A stretch of 64,000 nucleotides of DNA from Bacillus_BU sp051233475 (GTDB lineage Bacteria; Bacillota; Bacilli; Bacillales; Cytobacillaceae): NCBI RefSeq assembly GCF_051233475.1, contig NZ_JBKFGH010000002.1:186001-250000 (forward strand). The letters are read 5' to 3'. Positions 1 to 8,236 of this stretch are shown in pieces (within the stretch, counting starts at the first letter, position 1; each line of letters starts with the position of its first letter). The translations under genes were made by a program, and so were the position numbers. The notes under the pieces are model-generated. The model was given only the letters and a program-made list of their open reading frames with translations, was not told the DNA's origin and made no database searches.

Positions 1-435
1 TGCGCATTCGTAGAAACTTGGGCAGCAGTTGTCATTGGTTTAATTGCCGGAATCTTAGTTTTCTATAGTGCTAGATTCTTTGAAAAGAGAAAAATTGATG
101 ATCCAATTTTTGCTTTATCCGTTCATGGTACAGCAGGAGTTTGGGGTACTTTATCAAACGGATTCTTTGCTACAAAAGAACTCGCTACAGTTGGTAAACC
201 CGGACTCTTCTACGGCGGAGGATTTGAACAGCTTGGTGTTCAAGCGTTAGGAATTGTAACTTCAGCTGGTTATGCATTCATCGTCTCATTCGTCATTTTA
301 GTCATCGCGAAGAAAGTTCTTAAAGGACTTCGTGTTACTGAAGAAGAAGAAATTATGGGCCTTGACATTAGCGAACACGGAAGCTACGGTTATCCTGAAG
401 TATTTTTATCAAATGAAAAAAGTGTAAACTCATAA
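1..435 (+). CDS. amtB: Ammonium transporter, C-terminal part (5' end outside window)
   Basis: The reading frame is open from base 1 to a TAA at 433-435. It encodes the last ~144 residues of an Amt/MEP/Rh ammonium channel: membrane segments, the VHGTAGVWGTLSNGFF stretch containing the conserved pore-lining histidine region, a glycine-rich loop, a final helix and a short cytoplasmic tail rich in Glu. The tail is the part that contacts PII proteins in this family. No glnK/glnB follows; a terminator comes directly after the stop, so any PII gene must lie elsewhere. The Bacillus subtilis homologue is TnrA-activated, which fits the tnrA gene later in the window, but the promoter is not visible here. 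Confidence 0.93.
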   Translation, partial: CAFVETWAAVVIGLIAGILVFYSARFFEKRKIDDPIFALSVHGTAGVWGTLSNGFFATKELATVGKPGLFYGGGFEQLGVQALGIVTSAGYAFIVSFVILVIAKKVLKGLRVTEEEEIMGLDISEHGSYGYPEVFLSNEKSVNS

Positions 436-442
436 TTATGGA

Positions 443-471
443 AGCCTCTTTCAAAGAGGCTTTCACTTTTT
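443..471 (+). terminator. Rho-independent terminator after amtB
   Basis: An AGCCTCTT / AAGAGGCT stem with a tiny loop begins 8 bases after the amtB stop and is followed by a T-rich tract. It closes the amtB transcript before the DUF294 gene. Confidence 0.75.
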
Positions 472-493
472 CTGGCGCAAAGGATGTGTCAAA

Positions 494-1474
494 ATGGCAA
501 ACGAAGTTTTTCATTCATACGAATCAATACGAAGATGGAAAGACGAGCAAATTTCCCATTATCACTCTGATAATACAACTTTAAATCATTTTCATGACAA
601 GGTTATGCAAAAGGTATACGCTTTAGCGTTAACTCGTTTAAACAAAGGAGCCCCACCGTGCTCATTTTCTTGGTTCATCACCGGAAGCGGCGGAAGATTT
701 GAACAAGGACTTATTAGCGACCAAGACCATGGCATCGTGTACGAATTATCAAACAATCAATCCGACGAATATTTTATAGCATTAGGCAAAGAGCTTTCCT
801 TCGGTCTAAATATTGTCGGTTATCCTTATTGCGAAGGGAACGTAATGAGCTCAAACCCACTCTGGTGTAAATCACTTGAACAGTGGAGGCTCCAGATTCT
901 TCAATGGATGGAAGAAGGCAGCTTCCAAACCATCCGCAATCTGCAAATCTTTTTCGATGCTCGAATTTTAATTGGGAACTCCAGTTTAATCCAATCATTA
1001 AAAACCTTTATTTTTGAATACCAACAAACCAACCCAAACTTAATCAAGCGCTTGATGGAAAATGTCATGCATATTAAGAACGCAGTCGGCCCCCTTGGCC
1101 AAATTATTGTTGAGGAGAAAGGATTACACGCAGGAGAAATCGACTTAAAATATTCAGCCTTTCTCCCCTACGTTAATGCCATTCGCCTTCTTGCGATTAA
1201 AGAAGGAATCTCCGAAACTTCAACACTTAATCGACTTGATGAGTTAATAAACCAAAGAGGTTACAACGAGGATTTCGTTGTCTATAAAGCTAATTTTCTG
1301 CAGTTGCTGAAATTTCGCTTATCGTTATTTGATACAAAAGATTCTTACGATGATATTCATTTTCTTGATCTTAAGCAGCTTAGTCGTGAAGAAAAAAAAG
1401 AAATTAAGCGCATTTTAAAAGACGGAAAAAAACTGCATCAGAACGTCAATCGGATCATCGAAAAAGGGTGTTAG
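494..1474 (+). CDS. DUF294 / GlnD-like nucleotidyltransferase-domain protein
   Basis: A 326-residue soluble protein of the DUF294 family (nucleotidyltransferase domain plus helical C-terminal domain). The signature is GSGGRFEQ followed by SDQDHGI at about residues 64-83, which resembles the G-S...D-x-D metal-binding core of the GlnD/KNTase fold. Family members are predicted nucleotidyltransferases with undetermined substrates. It lies 3 bp upstream of the exonuclease gene, so the two are co-transcribed. It has no CBS domains, unlike many larger DUF294 proteins. The start ATG at 494 has an AAGGATG ribosome site about 7 bases upstream. Function is inferred from the fold only. Confidence 0.8.
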   Translation: MANEVFHSYESIRRWKDEQISHYHSDNTTLNHFHDKVMQKVYALALTRLNKGAPPCSFSWFITGSGGRFEQGLISDQDHGIVYELSNNQSDEYFIALGKELSFGLNIVGYPYCEGNVMSSNPLWCKSLEQWRLQILQWMEEGSFQTIRNLQIFFDARILIGNSSLIQSLKTFIFEYQQTNPNLIKRLMENVMHIKNAVGPLGQIIVEEKGLHAGEIDLKYSAFLPYVNAIRLLAIKEGISETSTLNRLDELINQRGYNEDFVVYKANFLQLLKFRLSLFDTKDSYDDIHFLDLKQLSREEKKEIKRILKDGKKLHQNVNRIIEKGC

Positions 1475-1477
1475 CCA

Positions 1478-2194
1478 ATGCCATTTGAACCGTTTTATCA
1501 TTTAATGAGAGGAATTCACGGGAAAGTCTTTGGTGGCGCGCAAGGGCAGAACGCCCAACAAATGGCTTATCTTCGCCAGCTTCAAAGAGAATTAAATTCA
1601 GAAGATAAGCTCAAGATACCGTTAGAGGAGTTAAATGTTGTTGTTTTCGATATCGAAACAACCGGTTTTTATCCCGATCAGGGTGACGCTATTATTTCCT
1701 TGGGCGCAATAAAAGTATGCGGGAATCGTATTCAGGAAAATGAGGAATATTATTCCGTGGTTCATTATGATAAACCTCTTCCACAAAAAATTATCGAACT
1801 AACAGGAATTACCGATCAACAACTTAAAGATGCTCCTCCACTTTCAGAGGTACTCATCCAATTTTTTAAGTATGTAGGAGATAACACTCTCGTCGCACAT
1901 CATGCCGGTCATGAAAAAAATTTTTTACAACATGCCAGCTGGAAGCTATTTCGCTCCCACTTTAAACATCGCATTGTTGATACTTCTTTTTTATATCGGG
2001 TCGCAGAGCCGGATAAGAAACTTGTTCGATTAGAGGAGTTTTGTGAGTTTAACAGAATCCCAATTGAAGGCAGACATCATGCGCTAGGTGATGCAAAATT
2101 AACAGCAAAGCTCTGGTGTCTTTATATTAACAAGCTTCAAGAAGCCGGCTATAAAACATTAAAAGAAATTTATGAACGCGTAGCAAGATTATAA
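1478..2194 (+). CDS. DnaQ-like 3'-5' exonuclease (DEDDh family)
   Basis: A 238-residue protein whose exonuclease core begins near residue 52. Exo I is VFDIETTG (catalytic Asp and Glu), Exo II sits in the VAHHAGHEKNF segment, and Exo III is HHALGDAKLTA with the H-x4-D pair typical of the DEDDh subclass. About 50 N-terminal residues precede the fold. The gene starts 3 bp after the DUF294 gene. Pairing of a DUF294 protein with a DnaQ-type exonuclease suggests a joint role in nucleotide or nucleic-acid processing, but the substrate is not known. It is not the replicative PolC proofreading domain, being short and free-standing. Confidence 0.85.
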   Translation: MPFEPFYHLMRGIHGKVFGGAQGQNAQQMAYLRQLQRELNSEDKLKIPLEELNVVVFDIETTGFYPDQGDAIISLGAIKVCGNRIQENEEYYSVVHYDKPLPQKIIELTGITDQQLKDAPPLSEVLIQFFKYVGDNTLVAHHAGHEKNFLQHASWKLFRSHFKHRIVDTSFLYRVAEPDKKLVRLEEFCEFNRIPIEGRHHALGDAKLTAKLWCLYINKLQEAGYKTLKEIYERVARL

Positions 2195-2204
2195 TATCCA
2201 ATTC

Positions 2205-2250
2205 AATCTGACCTTCCCAATTTTTGATAATGGATGGGTCAGATTTTTTT
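2205..2250 (+). terminator. Terminator of DUF294-exonuclease operon
   Basis: AATCTGACC pairs with GGTCAGATT across a 23-base loop and is followed by a run of seven T on the plus strand. Confidence 0.75.
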
Positions 2251-2293
2251 GCAAAAAATAAGGAAAATCAGGTGTGTAAACCCAATTTTCCTT
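2251..2293 (-). terminator. Terminator of the AGCS symporter gene
   Basis: Reading the minus strand, AAGGAAAAT pairs with ATTTTCCTT and is followed by ATTTTTTGC. It lies about 40 bases after the symporter stop codon, back to back with the plus-strand terminator. Confidence 0.7.
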
Positions 2294-2331
2294 AATCGTA
2301 ACGTTATCAGCTAGTCCAATAACCTTTAAGT

Positions 2332-3795
2332 CTAAGATACATTTTCTTCTTCTCTTGGAGCATCATAGTCTTTTTCCCAAAACTCTGCATTTTTTATCCC
2401 TAATGCTTTCGAATTAAACACTGGATCAAGCCCCTGTTTTTTCTGTGATTCATAATCCTTTAAGGCAATTAAAGCCGGCTTCGTCAAAATTAAGATCGCT
2501 ACTAAATTTAGCCAAACCATGATCCCTAATCCAACATCCCCCAGCGCCCAAGCCAAATCGGCAGTTTTGACTGACCCATAGAAGGTAGCAGCAATAATCA
2601 CAATTTTAAGGCCAACCATCGCAATTTTACTTTCTCTACCTTTTGTTAAATAGGCGATATTCGTTTCAGCAATGTAGTAGTATGCCATAATTGTTGTAAA
2701 CGCAAAGAAAAATAAAGATACTGCTACAAACCCTGAACCAAATCCCGGAATCACTGATTCCACTGCAGCCTGAGTAAAGCCTGGACCGGCTGCAACACCC
2801 GGAATTTTTTCAACAATAAAGGATTTTCCATCAGCTCCAAACGTATTATAGGAGCCAGTAAATAAAATCATAAATGCAGTAGCGCTACACACTAACAATG
2901 TATCAATGTAAACAGAAAATGCTTGAACAAGTCCTTGCTTGACCGGGTGAGACACCTCAGCAGCCGCAGCAGCATGAGCACCAGTTCCTTGGCCAGCTTC
3001 GTTAGAATAAATTCCCCGCTTCACTCCCCACGAAATAGCCATCCCGACAATTCCACCAAACGCTGAATCCAGCGCAAAAGCACTTTTAAAAATAAGCGCA
3101 AAGACGTTAGGAAGTTCAGTAATATTCATAACAACAATAATGGCAGAAACTAAAATGTATCCTAACGCCATGAACGGAACAGCGTATTGAGCTACAGTAG
3201 CAATCCGTTTTACTCCACCAAAAATAATTGCACCTAACAATACAGTGATAACGATCCCACTAACCATTGGACTAATATCAAAAGCATTTTTTAATCCAAT
3301 CGAAATAGAATTCGACTGAATTCCCGGCATCAACACCGCCATTGCAAGAATAGATGAAACAGAAAATAAGACCGCATACCATTTCCACCCTATTCCTTTT
3401 TCAATATAATAAGCAGGCCCTCCTCGGTATTGACCACTTTGTTTTACTTTATAAATTTGGGCCAAGGTGGATTCTACAAAAGCACTCCCCGCTCCAATAA
3501 AAGCAATCGCCCACATCCAAAACACCGCTCCAGGGCCTCCCATTGCAATAGCCGTCGCTGTACCGGCAATATTCCCTGTACCGACACGACCAGAAAGAGC
3601 GATAGATAATGCTTGGAATGAAGATACCCCAGCATCAGAACTTTCCCCTTTAAACATTAGCCTTACCATGTCTTTAATATGCCTAACTTGTAAAAAACGA
3701 GTCAGGATACTAAAAAATAAACCAATCCCTAAGCAAGTGTAAATAAACGGCGCACTCCAAAGTATCCCATTCAAACTATTGACGATTTGCTCCAA
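2332..3795 (-). CDS. alsT: AGCS family alanine/glycine/glutamine:cation symporter (AlsT-like)
   Basis: A sodium-coupled amino-acid symporter with about eleven hydrophobic segments. AGCS hallmarks are ALSGRVGTGNIAGTATA in the N-terminal third and NEAGQGTGAHAAAA near the middle. The longest frame opens with GTG at 3804, but the AAGAAGGTGG ribosome site overlaps that codon; the TTG at 3795 is spaced 5 bases from it and is preferred. A decayed second copy at 4268-4318 aligns from the same TTG, which supports this. A sigma-A promoter and an exact TnrA-type box lie upstream. In B. subtilis, AlsT imports glutamine and belongs to the TnrA regulon; the substrate here is inferred. Confidence 0.88.
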   Translation of the reverse strand: MEQIVNSLNGILWSAPFIYTCLGIGLFFSILTRFLQVRHIKDMVRLMFKGESSDAGVSSFQALSIALSGRVGTGNIAGTATAIAMGGPGAVFWMWAIAFIGAGSAFVESTLAQIYKVKQSGQYRGGPAYYIEKGIGWKWYAVLFSVSSILAMAVLMPGIQSNSISIGLKNAFDISPMVSGIVITVLLGAIIFGGVKRIATVAQYAVPFMALGYILVSAIIVVMNITELPNVFALIFKSAFALDSAFGGIVGMAISWGVKRGIYSNEAGQGTGAHAAAAAEVSHPVKQGLVQAFSVYIDTLLVCSATAFMILFTGSYNTFGADGKSFIVEKIPGVAAGPGFTQAAVESVIPGFGSGFVAVSLFFFAFTTIMAYYYIAETNIAYLTKGRESKIAMVGLKIVIIAATFYGSVKTADLAWALGDVGLGIMVWLNLVAILILTKPALIALKDYESQKKQGLDPVFNSKALGIKNAEFWEKDYDAPREEENVS

Positions 3796-3836
3796 AAAAT
3801 CCACCTTCTTTTTTATGAAATTTTAATATATTTCGA

Positions 3837-3865
3837 ATTATAAAATACTATCCGTTGTATTACAA
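3837..3865 (-). promoter_or_regulatory. Sigma-A promoter of the AGCS symporter
   Basis: On the minus strand a TTGTAA -35 (3860-3865) and a TATAAT -10 (3837-3842) are 17 bases apart. The expected start of transcription is near 3830, about 35 bases before the TTG codon. Confidence 0.6.
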
Positions 3866-3882
3866 CAACTTTTCGAGGTTTA

Positions 3883-3899
3883 TGTAAGGTAATCTGACA
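3883..3899 (-). promoter_or_regulatory. TnrA/GlnR-type box upstream of the AGCS symporter
   Basis: The minus strand reads TGTCA-GATTACC-TTACA, an exact match to the TGTNA-N7-TNACA consensus of TnrA and GlnR. It is centred about 60 bases upstream of the predicted transcription start, a position that would suit activation. Confidence 0.6.
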
Positions 3900-3959
3900 T
3901 GGTTTTTTTGAAAGGATCTCTGTCGGTTGGACAAACTATTTGAAAAAGGAGGAATTGCT

Positions 3960-4217
3960 ATGGTGAGACGAAATAAAATCCTTGTTCCCGAAGCAAGAGA
4001 AGCGCTTGATAAATTAAAGGCTGAACTCAATCATCAAACAAATCCCGATCAAGTTAAATTTGAAGTTGCCAAGGAAACGGGTGTTCCGCTAAAACCAGGC
4101 TATAACGGCGATTTAACCACTAGACAAGCCGGTAAGGTTGGCGGCAAAATCGGTGGGAATATGGTGCGCGAGTTAGTCAAAATGGCCCAACAGTCTATGA
4201 GTAAAAAGGGAGAATAA
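3960..4217 (+). CDS. Alpha/beta-type small acid-soluble spore protein
   Basis: An 85-residue DNA-binding spore core protein. The conserved SASP motifs are FEVAKETGV (residues about 41-49, the region cut by the germination protease GPR) and GGKIGGNMVRELV near the C terminus. In the family these proteins coat spore DNA and supply amino acids on outgrowth. The frame can be extended upstream to a TTG at 3927, but an AAAAGGAGG ribosome site ends just before the ATG at 3960, so the shorter form is right. It is divergent from the symporter gene; expression from a sigma-G promoter is expected but I could not place one confidently. Confidence 0.9.
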   Translation: MVRRNKILVPEAREALDKLKAELNHQTNPDQVKFEVAKETGVPLKPGYNGDLTTRQAGKVGGKIGGNMVRELVKMAQQSMSKKGE

Positions 4218-4230
4218 TTCTTTTCTTCAA

Positions 4231-4269
4231 AATAGGATTGACCTGAAAACAGGAAAAGGGAATCCTATT
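4231..4269. terminator. Stem-loop after the spore protein gene
   Basis: AATAGGATT pairs with AATCCTATT, with an inner CCTG-AAAA-CAGG hairpin. The T-tract is poor on the plus strand, so terminator strength is uncertain. Its distal arm overlaps the stop codon of the symporter relic. Confidence 0.45.
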
Positions 4270-4318
4270 AAGGGGCGCTACATAGTACGCCATTCAAACT
4301 GTTAACAAATCGCTCCAA
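4268..4318 (-). pseudogene. Relic of a duplicated AGCS symporter 5' end
   Basis: The minus strand reads TTG then LERFVNSLNGVLCSAP and a TAA stop. The intact gene begins LEQIVNSLNGILWSAP, so 12 of these 16 residues are identical. A ribosome site (GAGGTG) sits five bases before the TTG, as in the intact gene. Upstream, the promoter region is also duplicated (see the repeat at 4346-4443). Only the first 16 codons remain. This is read as what is left of a tandem duplication rather than a working peptide gene, although translation of a 16-residue peptide is not excluded. Confidence 0.75.
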
Positions 4319-4345
4319 ATATTTCACCTCTTTTCCAAAAAATTA

Positions 4346-4443
4346 TTAATATATTTCGAATTATAAAACAGAAACTGTTATACAACAATAATTATTAAAT
4401 TAATCTGATATATAAAAGTTTTAATTGTTGAAATTTGGACAAA
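4346..4443. repeat. Second copy of the symporter/spore-protein intergenic region
   Basis: Bases 4346-4368 match 3823-3845 exactly over 23 bases, including the TATAAT box. Weaker similarity runs on to a shared TTGGACAAA (3928-3936 and about 4435-4443), about 20 bases short of where the spore protein gene begins in the first copy. The TnrA-type box has decayed in this copy. Confidence 0.75.
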
Positions 4444-4486
4444 AAAAAGAGGCCTCTAACCCAAAAAGTTAAAGCGCCTCTTTTTG
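4441..4486 (-). terminator. Terminator of the ABC exporter operon
   Basis: On the minus strand AAAGAGGC pairs with GCCTCTTT and a T-run follows. The proximal arm overlaps the last codons of the upstream gene. Confidence 0.75.
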
Positions 4487-6295
4487 CCATTGTTTTTCGT
4501 GGAGCTCATAATAAAACCCTTTTTTCTTTAGTAAAGTTTGATGGTCTCCTTTTTCAATCAAGCTCCCCTGGTCTAAGACTAGAATCTGATCTGCTTTTTG
4601 AACCGTATTCAAACGATGGGCGATGACAAAGCTTGTTCTTCCCGCCATTAATCTCTGTAATGCCTCTTGGATTTTCAATTCGGTTATCGTATCAATATTG
4701 CTTGTTGCTTCATCTAAAATTAATATGGCCGGATTGGCCAAGATCGCCCTCGCAATGGACAGAAGCTGCTTTTGTCCTTGGCTAATGCCACTGCCATCCT
4801 GCTTAAGAAGCGTATCATATTGATTTGGAAGCTTCATAATAAAGGAATGAGCATTAGCAAGCTTTGCAGCTTCTTCTACTTCTTGGTCTGAAGCTTGTAA
4901 TCTTCCATAACGTATGTTCTCTCTAATCGTGGCTTCAAACAAAACGGAGTCCTGTAACACAAACCCTAAGTGACCTCGAAGACTTTCTCGTTTTATTCTT
5001 TTAATATCACAGTTATCAATCAATATACGGCCACCGTCAGAATCATAAAATCGAGCCAGCAGATTAATGACTGTCGTCTTCCCGGCCCCAGTAGGCCCCA
5101 CCAGTGCAACGATCTCCCCTGGACGCGCATGGAAACTGATGTCCATGACAGTATCACTTTCTTTTTCATAAGAAAATGTAACATTTTCAAACTTTACATC
5201 TCCATTGGTGTTAGCTAAATTGACAGCATTAAGTTCATCTTCTTCTATTCGCTCATCTAATATCTCAAATACTCTTTCCGCCCCAGCCACAGCAGATAAC
5301 AGTGTGTTAAATTGGTTTGCCAAGTCATTCAAAGGTCGGGTAAACTGACGGGAGTATTCGATAAAAACAACTATAACCCCAATCGTAATCAGTCCCTTTA
5401 AGGCAAGAACTCCTCCAACACCCGCAATGATGGCAAAGCTTAAATTATTTAAAACATGCATAAGCTTTGGAATAAATCCTGAAATAGTCTGAGCCCAAAA
5501 CCCGGATCCCTTTAGCTTATCATTTCGGATCATAAACTCAGCCAGCACTTTATTCTCCTGCGAAAACGTTTTGACGATCCTTTGACCAGAAATGGTTTCT
5601 TCGATAAAACCGTTTATTTCACCCAAGTTTCGCTGCTGTTCTTTAAATGATTTACCAGTACGATTGGTTATCCATTTCATCCCGGCAAACATGAGCGGAA
5701 CAATAATTAACGTTACCGCTGTTAACAACGGACTAAGCCACACCATAACAGAAATAGAACCAACCAACATCAGAATACTCGTTGAAATTTGAATCACCGA
5801 GCTATTTAAAGTAGAGCTTATATTTTCGATATCATTTGTAACCCTGCTCATGATTTCTCCATGCTGGCGCTTATCAAAATAATGAATCGGTAATAGGTGC
5901 AGCTTTTTGAATAAATCTACCCGCAAAGTATAAACCGTCTTTTGAGCAATTCCAATCATCCAGTAATTTTGCAGAAAGCTTGATGCCGCATAAAAAACAT
6001 AAACAAAAACTAACGATATTAACAGTTGCAGCAAGCCTTCTGTTTCCTTCGTGACGATAAAATCATCGATAGCCTTTCCAACCAAGATCGGACCTAAAAG
6101 ACTAAGTCCCGTAGAAAGGATGACTAGCAGGATCACTACTGAAAATAAACCCTTTTTTCTCGCTAAATAAGACCATAATCGTTTTAATGTGGCCACTAAA
6201 TTAGACGGTCTCGCCTTCTTTCCTCGCCCCTTGTCTCCATTCGGTATTGGCTTTCCGCTTCGATATTGGAAGGGTTTCTTAAGTTCATTGAACAT
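4469..6295 (-). CDS. Heterodimeric ABC exporter subunit, YfiC-like (catalytic-site half)
   Basis: A 608-residue ABC half-transporter: about 45 cytoplasmic residues, a six-helix transmembrane domain (to about residue 350) and an ATPase domain. Walker A is GPTGAGKTT, Walker B is LILDEATS with the catalytic Glu, and the switch is VIAHRLN with His. The signature is degenerate, ISQGQKQ instead of LSGGQ. This is the mirror image of its partner, as in heterodimeric multidrug exporters such as BmrCD and YfiBC of Bacillus. The start overlaps the partner's stop by 11 bases, so translation is coupled. The exported substrate cannot be told from the sequence. Confidence 0.88.
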   Translation of the reverse strand: MFNELKKPFQYRSGKPIPNGDKGRGKKARPSNLVATLKRLWSYLARKKGLFSVVILLVILSTGLSLLGPILVGKAIDDFIVTKETEGLLQLLISLVFVYVFYAASSFLQNYWMIGIAQKTVYTLRVDLFKKLHLLPIHYFDKRQHGEIMSRVTNDIENISSTLNSSVIQISTSILMLVGSISVMVWLSPLLTAVTLIIVPLMFAGMKWITNRTGKSFKEQQRNLGEINGFIEETISGQRIVKTFSQENKVLAEFMIRNDKLKGSGFWAQTISGFIPKLMHVLNNLSFAIIAGVGGVLALKGLITIGVIVVFIEYSRQFTRPLNDLANQFNTLLSAVAGAERVFEILDERIEEDELNAVNLANTNGDVKFENVTFSYEKESDTVMDISFHARPGEIVALVGPTGAGKTTVINLLARFYDSDGGRILIDNCDIKRIKRESLRGHLGFVLQDSVLFEATIRENIRYGRLQASDQEVEEAAKLANAHSFIMKLPNQYDTLLKQDGSGISQGQKQLLSIARAILANPAILILDEATSNIDTITELKIQEALQRLMAGRTSFVIAHRLNTVQKADQILVLDQGSLIEKGDHQTLLKKKGFYYELHEKQWQKEAL

Positions 6296-8015
6296 GCTTC
6301 ACCCTCCCCTCTCCTAATTGGGATCGGAAAATTTGCCGATAAAGCTCTGATTCTTTCAAGAGCATTGCATGATTTCCCTTTGCCAACAGCTTTCCATCGT
6401 CTAAGAGCAGAATCATATCCGCCCCCATCGCTGTACTGATTTTTTGTGTAATAATGAACGTTGTGCACGAATATTGTTTGATTGCTTCAAGCAATTTACC
6501 TTCTGTTTTTAAATCTAGAGCACTCGTACTGTCATCAAATAAAAGAATTCTTGGATTTCTGACAAGCGCTCTTGCTATCGCCAATCTTTGCTTTTGTCCT
6601 CCCGATAAATTAACACCCTTTTGACCAATTACGGCTTCATATTGCTTTGGAAGTTTTTCTATTGTGTCATGTATTTGAGCATTTTTTGCAGCTGCAATCA
6701 TTTCTTCAAGCGTCGCATCCTCTTTACCCCAGGCAACATTCTCCTTGATTGTACCTGTGAACAACAAAGCCTCTTGTGGGACAAATCCAATTTTCCTTCG
6801 GAGGAATTCCGGATTTAACGAGCGAATATCATAATCATCAATATAGATAGCCCCCTCGTTTACCTCATAAAGACGGGGAATCAACTGAAATAGCGAGGTT
6901 TTCCCTGAACCCGTTGCTCCCATCACAGCAATCGTAGAGCCAGATTTCACTTGGAATGAAATATCACTTAGAACGGTTCGATCTGTTCCTGGATAACAAA
7001 AGGAAACAGATTGAAACTCCACTTTTCCTGTTATTGAAGGCACTGATTCTAAGGAAAGATTCGTTTCTCTTTTTTGCTCTGTCGTTAAGACTTCAAGTAT
7101 CCTCTGCCCGGAAGCCTTTGCTTTTGAAAAAACAAGGATAATCATCGAAAACATCGATAAAGCGGCAGCAATCCGAGTTCCATAATTGACCACGGCAACT
7201 AACTCACCAACCCCTGCTTCACCTGACTCAACTTGACCACTTCCAAACCACAATACCCCCAAAATACTAATATTCATTACCATTAGTAAAAACGGCATGG
7301 TGAAATCAATTAATCTTAATGCAGAAACTGTCCGCTTCATTAATTCATCATTCGCCTGTTCAAATCTCTTCGTCTCGTGTGGACCTCTTAGCAGAACTTT
7401 AATCAGGCGCATCCCCGCTAAATTTTCCCGCATTACACTATTAACCCGATCCAATTTCGCTTGAGAGGAACGGAAAAGCTTTGCGGCCTTAGTAAATGCC
7501 CATCTTAAAAACAAAATAAGGAAGGGGACAACCGAAATAAGAATGAAGGCAAGCTTAACATTCACAACAAAGGCCATTATGACCCCACCAATCACAAACA
7601 GAGGGGCACGCATCATAATTCGCAGACTCATAAAAACAGTATTTTGAATTTGAGTAACATCATTTGTCATTCTTGTTATCAAGGACGAGGTGGGAAATCG
7701 TTGAAAATCCTCAAATGATAATGACTGTACCTTTTCAAACAAGCTTTTCCGAATATCATATCCAAAGCTCTGTCCGACGTGGGCCGCATAAAAAGAATTA
7801 AGGATACCTGATGCAAACGACAGCAAAGAGATCCCAAACATAACCCCACCCCACTTAACAATGGTGGAAAGATCCTTTTGAACAATCCCTTGATCAATAA
7901 TTTTCACCATGAACAGGGGCAGCATCAGTTCAACGATTAGTTCGAATAGCATTAGGGAAAGGGCTAGTGATATCGAAAGTTTATAGGGTTTTAGGAAGGA
8001 AAAAAGTTTTTTCAA
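6285..8015 (-). CDS. Heterodimeric ABC exporter subunit, YfiB-like (degenerate-site half)
   Basis: First gene of the exporter pair, 576 residues. It has a transmembrane domain and an ATPase domain with Walker A GATGSGKT and a canonical LSGGQKQR signature. The Walker B is LLFDDSTS (Asp replaces the catalytic Glu) and the switch His is replaced by Gln (IITQKIS). Its own ATP site is therefore expected to be non-hydrolytic, and its LSGGQ completes the active site of the partner. The frame could open at a TTG at 8030, but a GGAGG ribosome site at 8023-8027 points to the TTG at 8015, giving MKKLFSFLKPYK. Confidence 0.87.
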   Translation of the reverse strand: MKKLFSFLKPYKLSISLALSLMLFELIVELMLPLFMVKIIDQGIVQKDLSTIVKWGGVMFGISLLSFASGILNSFYAAHVGQSFGYDIRKSLFEKVQSLSFEDFQRFPTSSLITRMTNDVTQIQNTVFMSLRIMMRAPLFVIGGVIMAFVVNVKLAFILISVVPFLILFLRWAFTKAAKLFRSSQAKLDRVNSVMRENLAGMRLIKVLLRGPHETKRFEQANDELMKRTVSALRLIDFTMPFLLMVMNISILGVLWFGSGQVESGEAGVGELVAVVNYGTRIAAALSMFSMIILVFSKAKASGQRILEVLTTEQKRETNLSLESVPSITGKVEFQSVSFCYPGTDRTVLSDISFQVKSGSTIAVMGATGSGKTSLFQLIPRLYEVNEGAIYIDDYDIRSLNPEFLRRKIGFVPQEALLFTGTIKENVAWGKEDATLEEMIAAAKNAQIHDTIEKLPKQYEAVIGQKGVNLSGGQKQRLAIARALVRNPRILLFDDSTSALDLKTEGKLLEAIKQYSCTTFIITQKISTAMGADMILLLDDGKLLAKGNHAMLLKESELYRQIFRSQLGEGRVKHVQ

Positions 8016-8166
8016 TGTAAAAACCTCCAAAGATGTTTAAGAGGATGTGATCAGAAGCTCAAATTTTCTAGTAATCGGATATCGTGTAAACTAAAATAAT
8101 CTACTATCCATGATATAACTTTATTGTGTTTTTTTAAAATGAAGTGAATTAATAACATGGAGAAAT

Positions 8167-8210
8167 GAAAAAAGTTGACTTCATGTACATATTTGTGAAG
8201 TCAACTTTTC
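8167..8210 (-). terminator. Terminator of the Tad pilus operon
   Basis: A 15-bp stem (GAAAAGTTGACTTCA and its complement) is followed by TTTTTTC on the minus strand, 27 bases after the last pilus gene. Confidence 0.8.
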
Positions 8211-8236
8211 TTAACCCTATTTAATCATATTTGTTT

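Noticed and set aside
68..250. Separate 60-residue protein at the left edge
   Set aside because: It is an out-of-frame shadow of the ammonium transporter, whose own frame is open from base 1.
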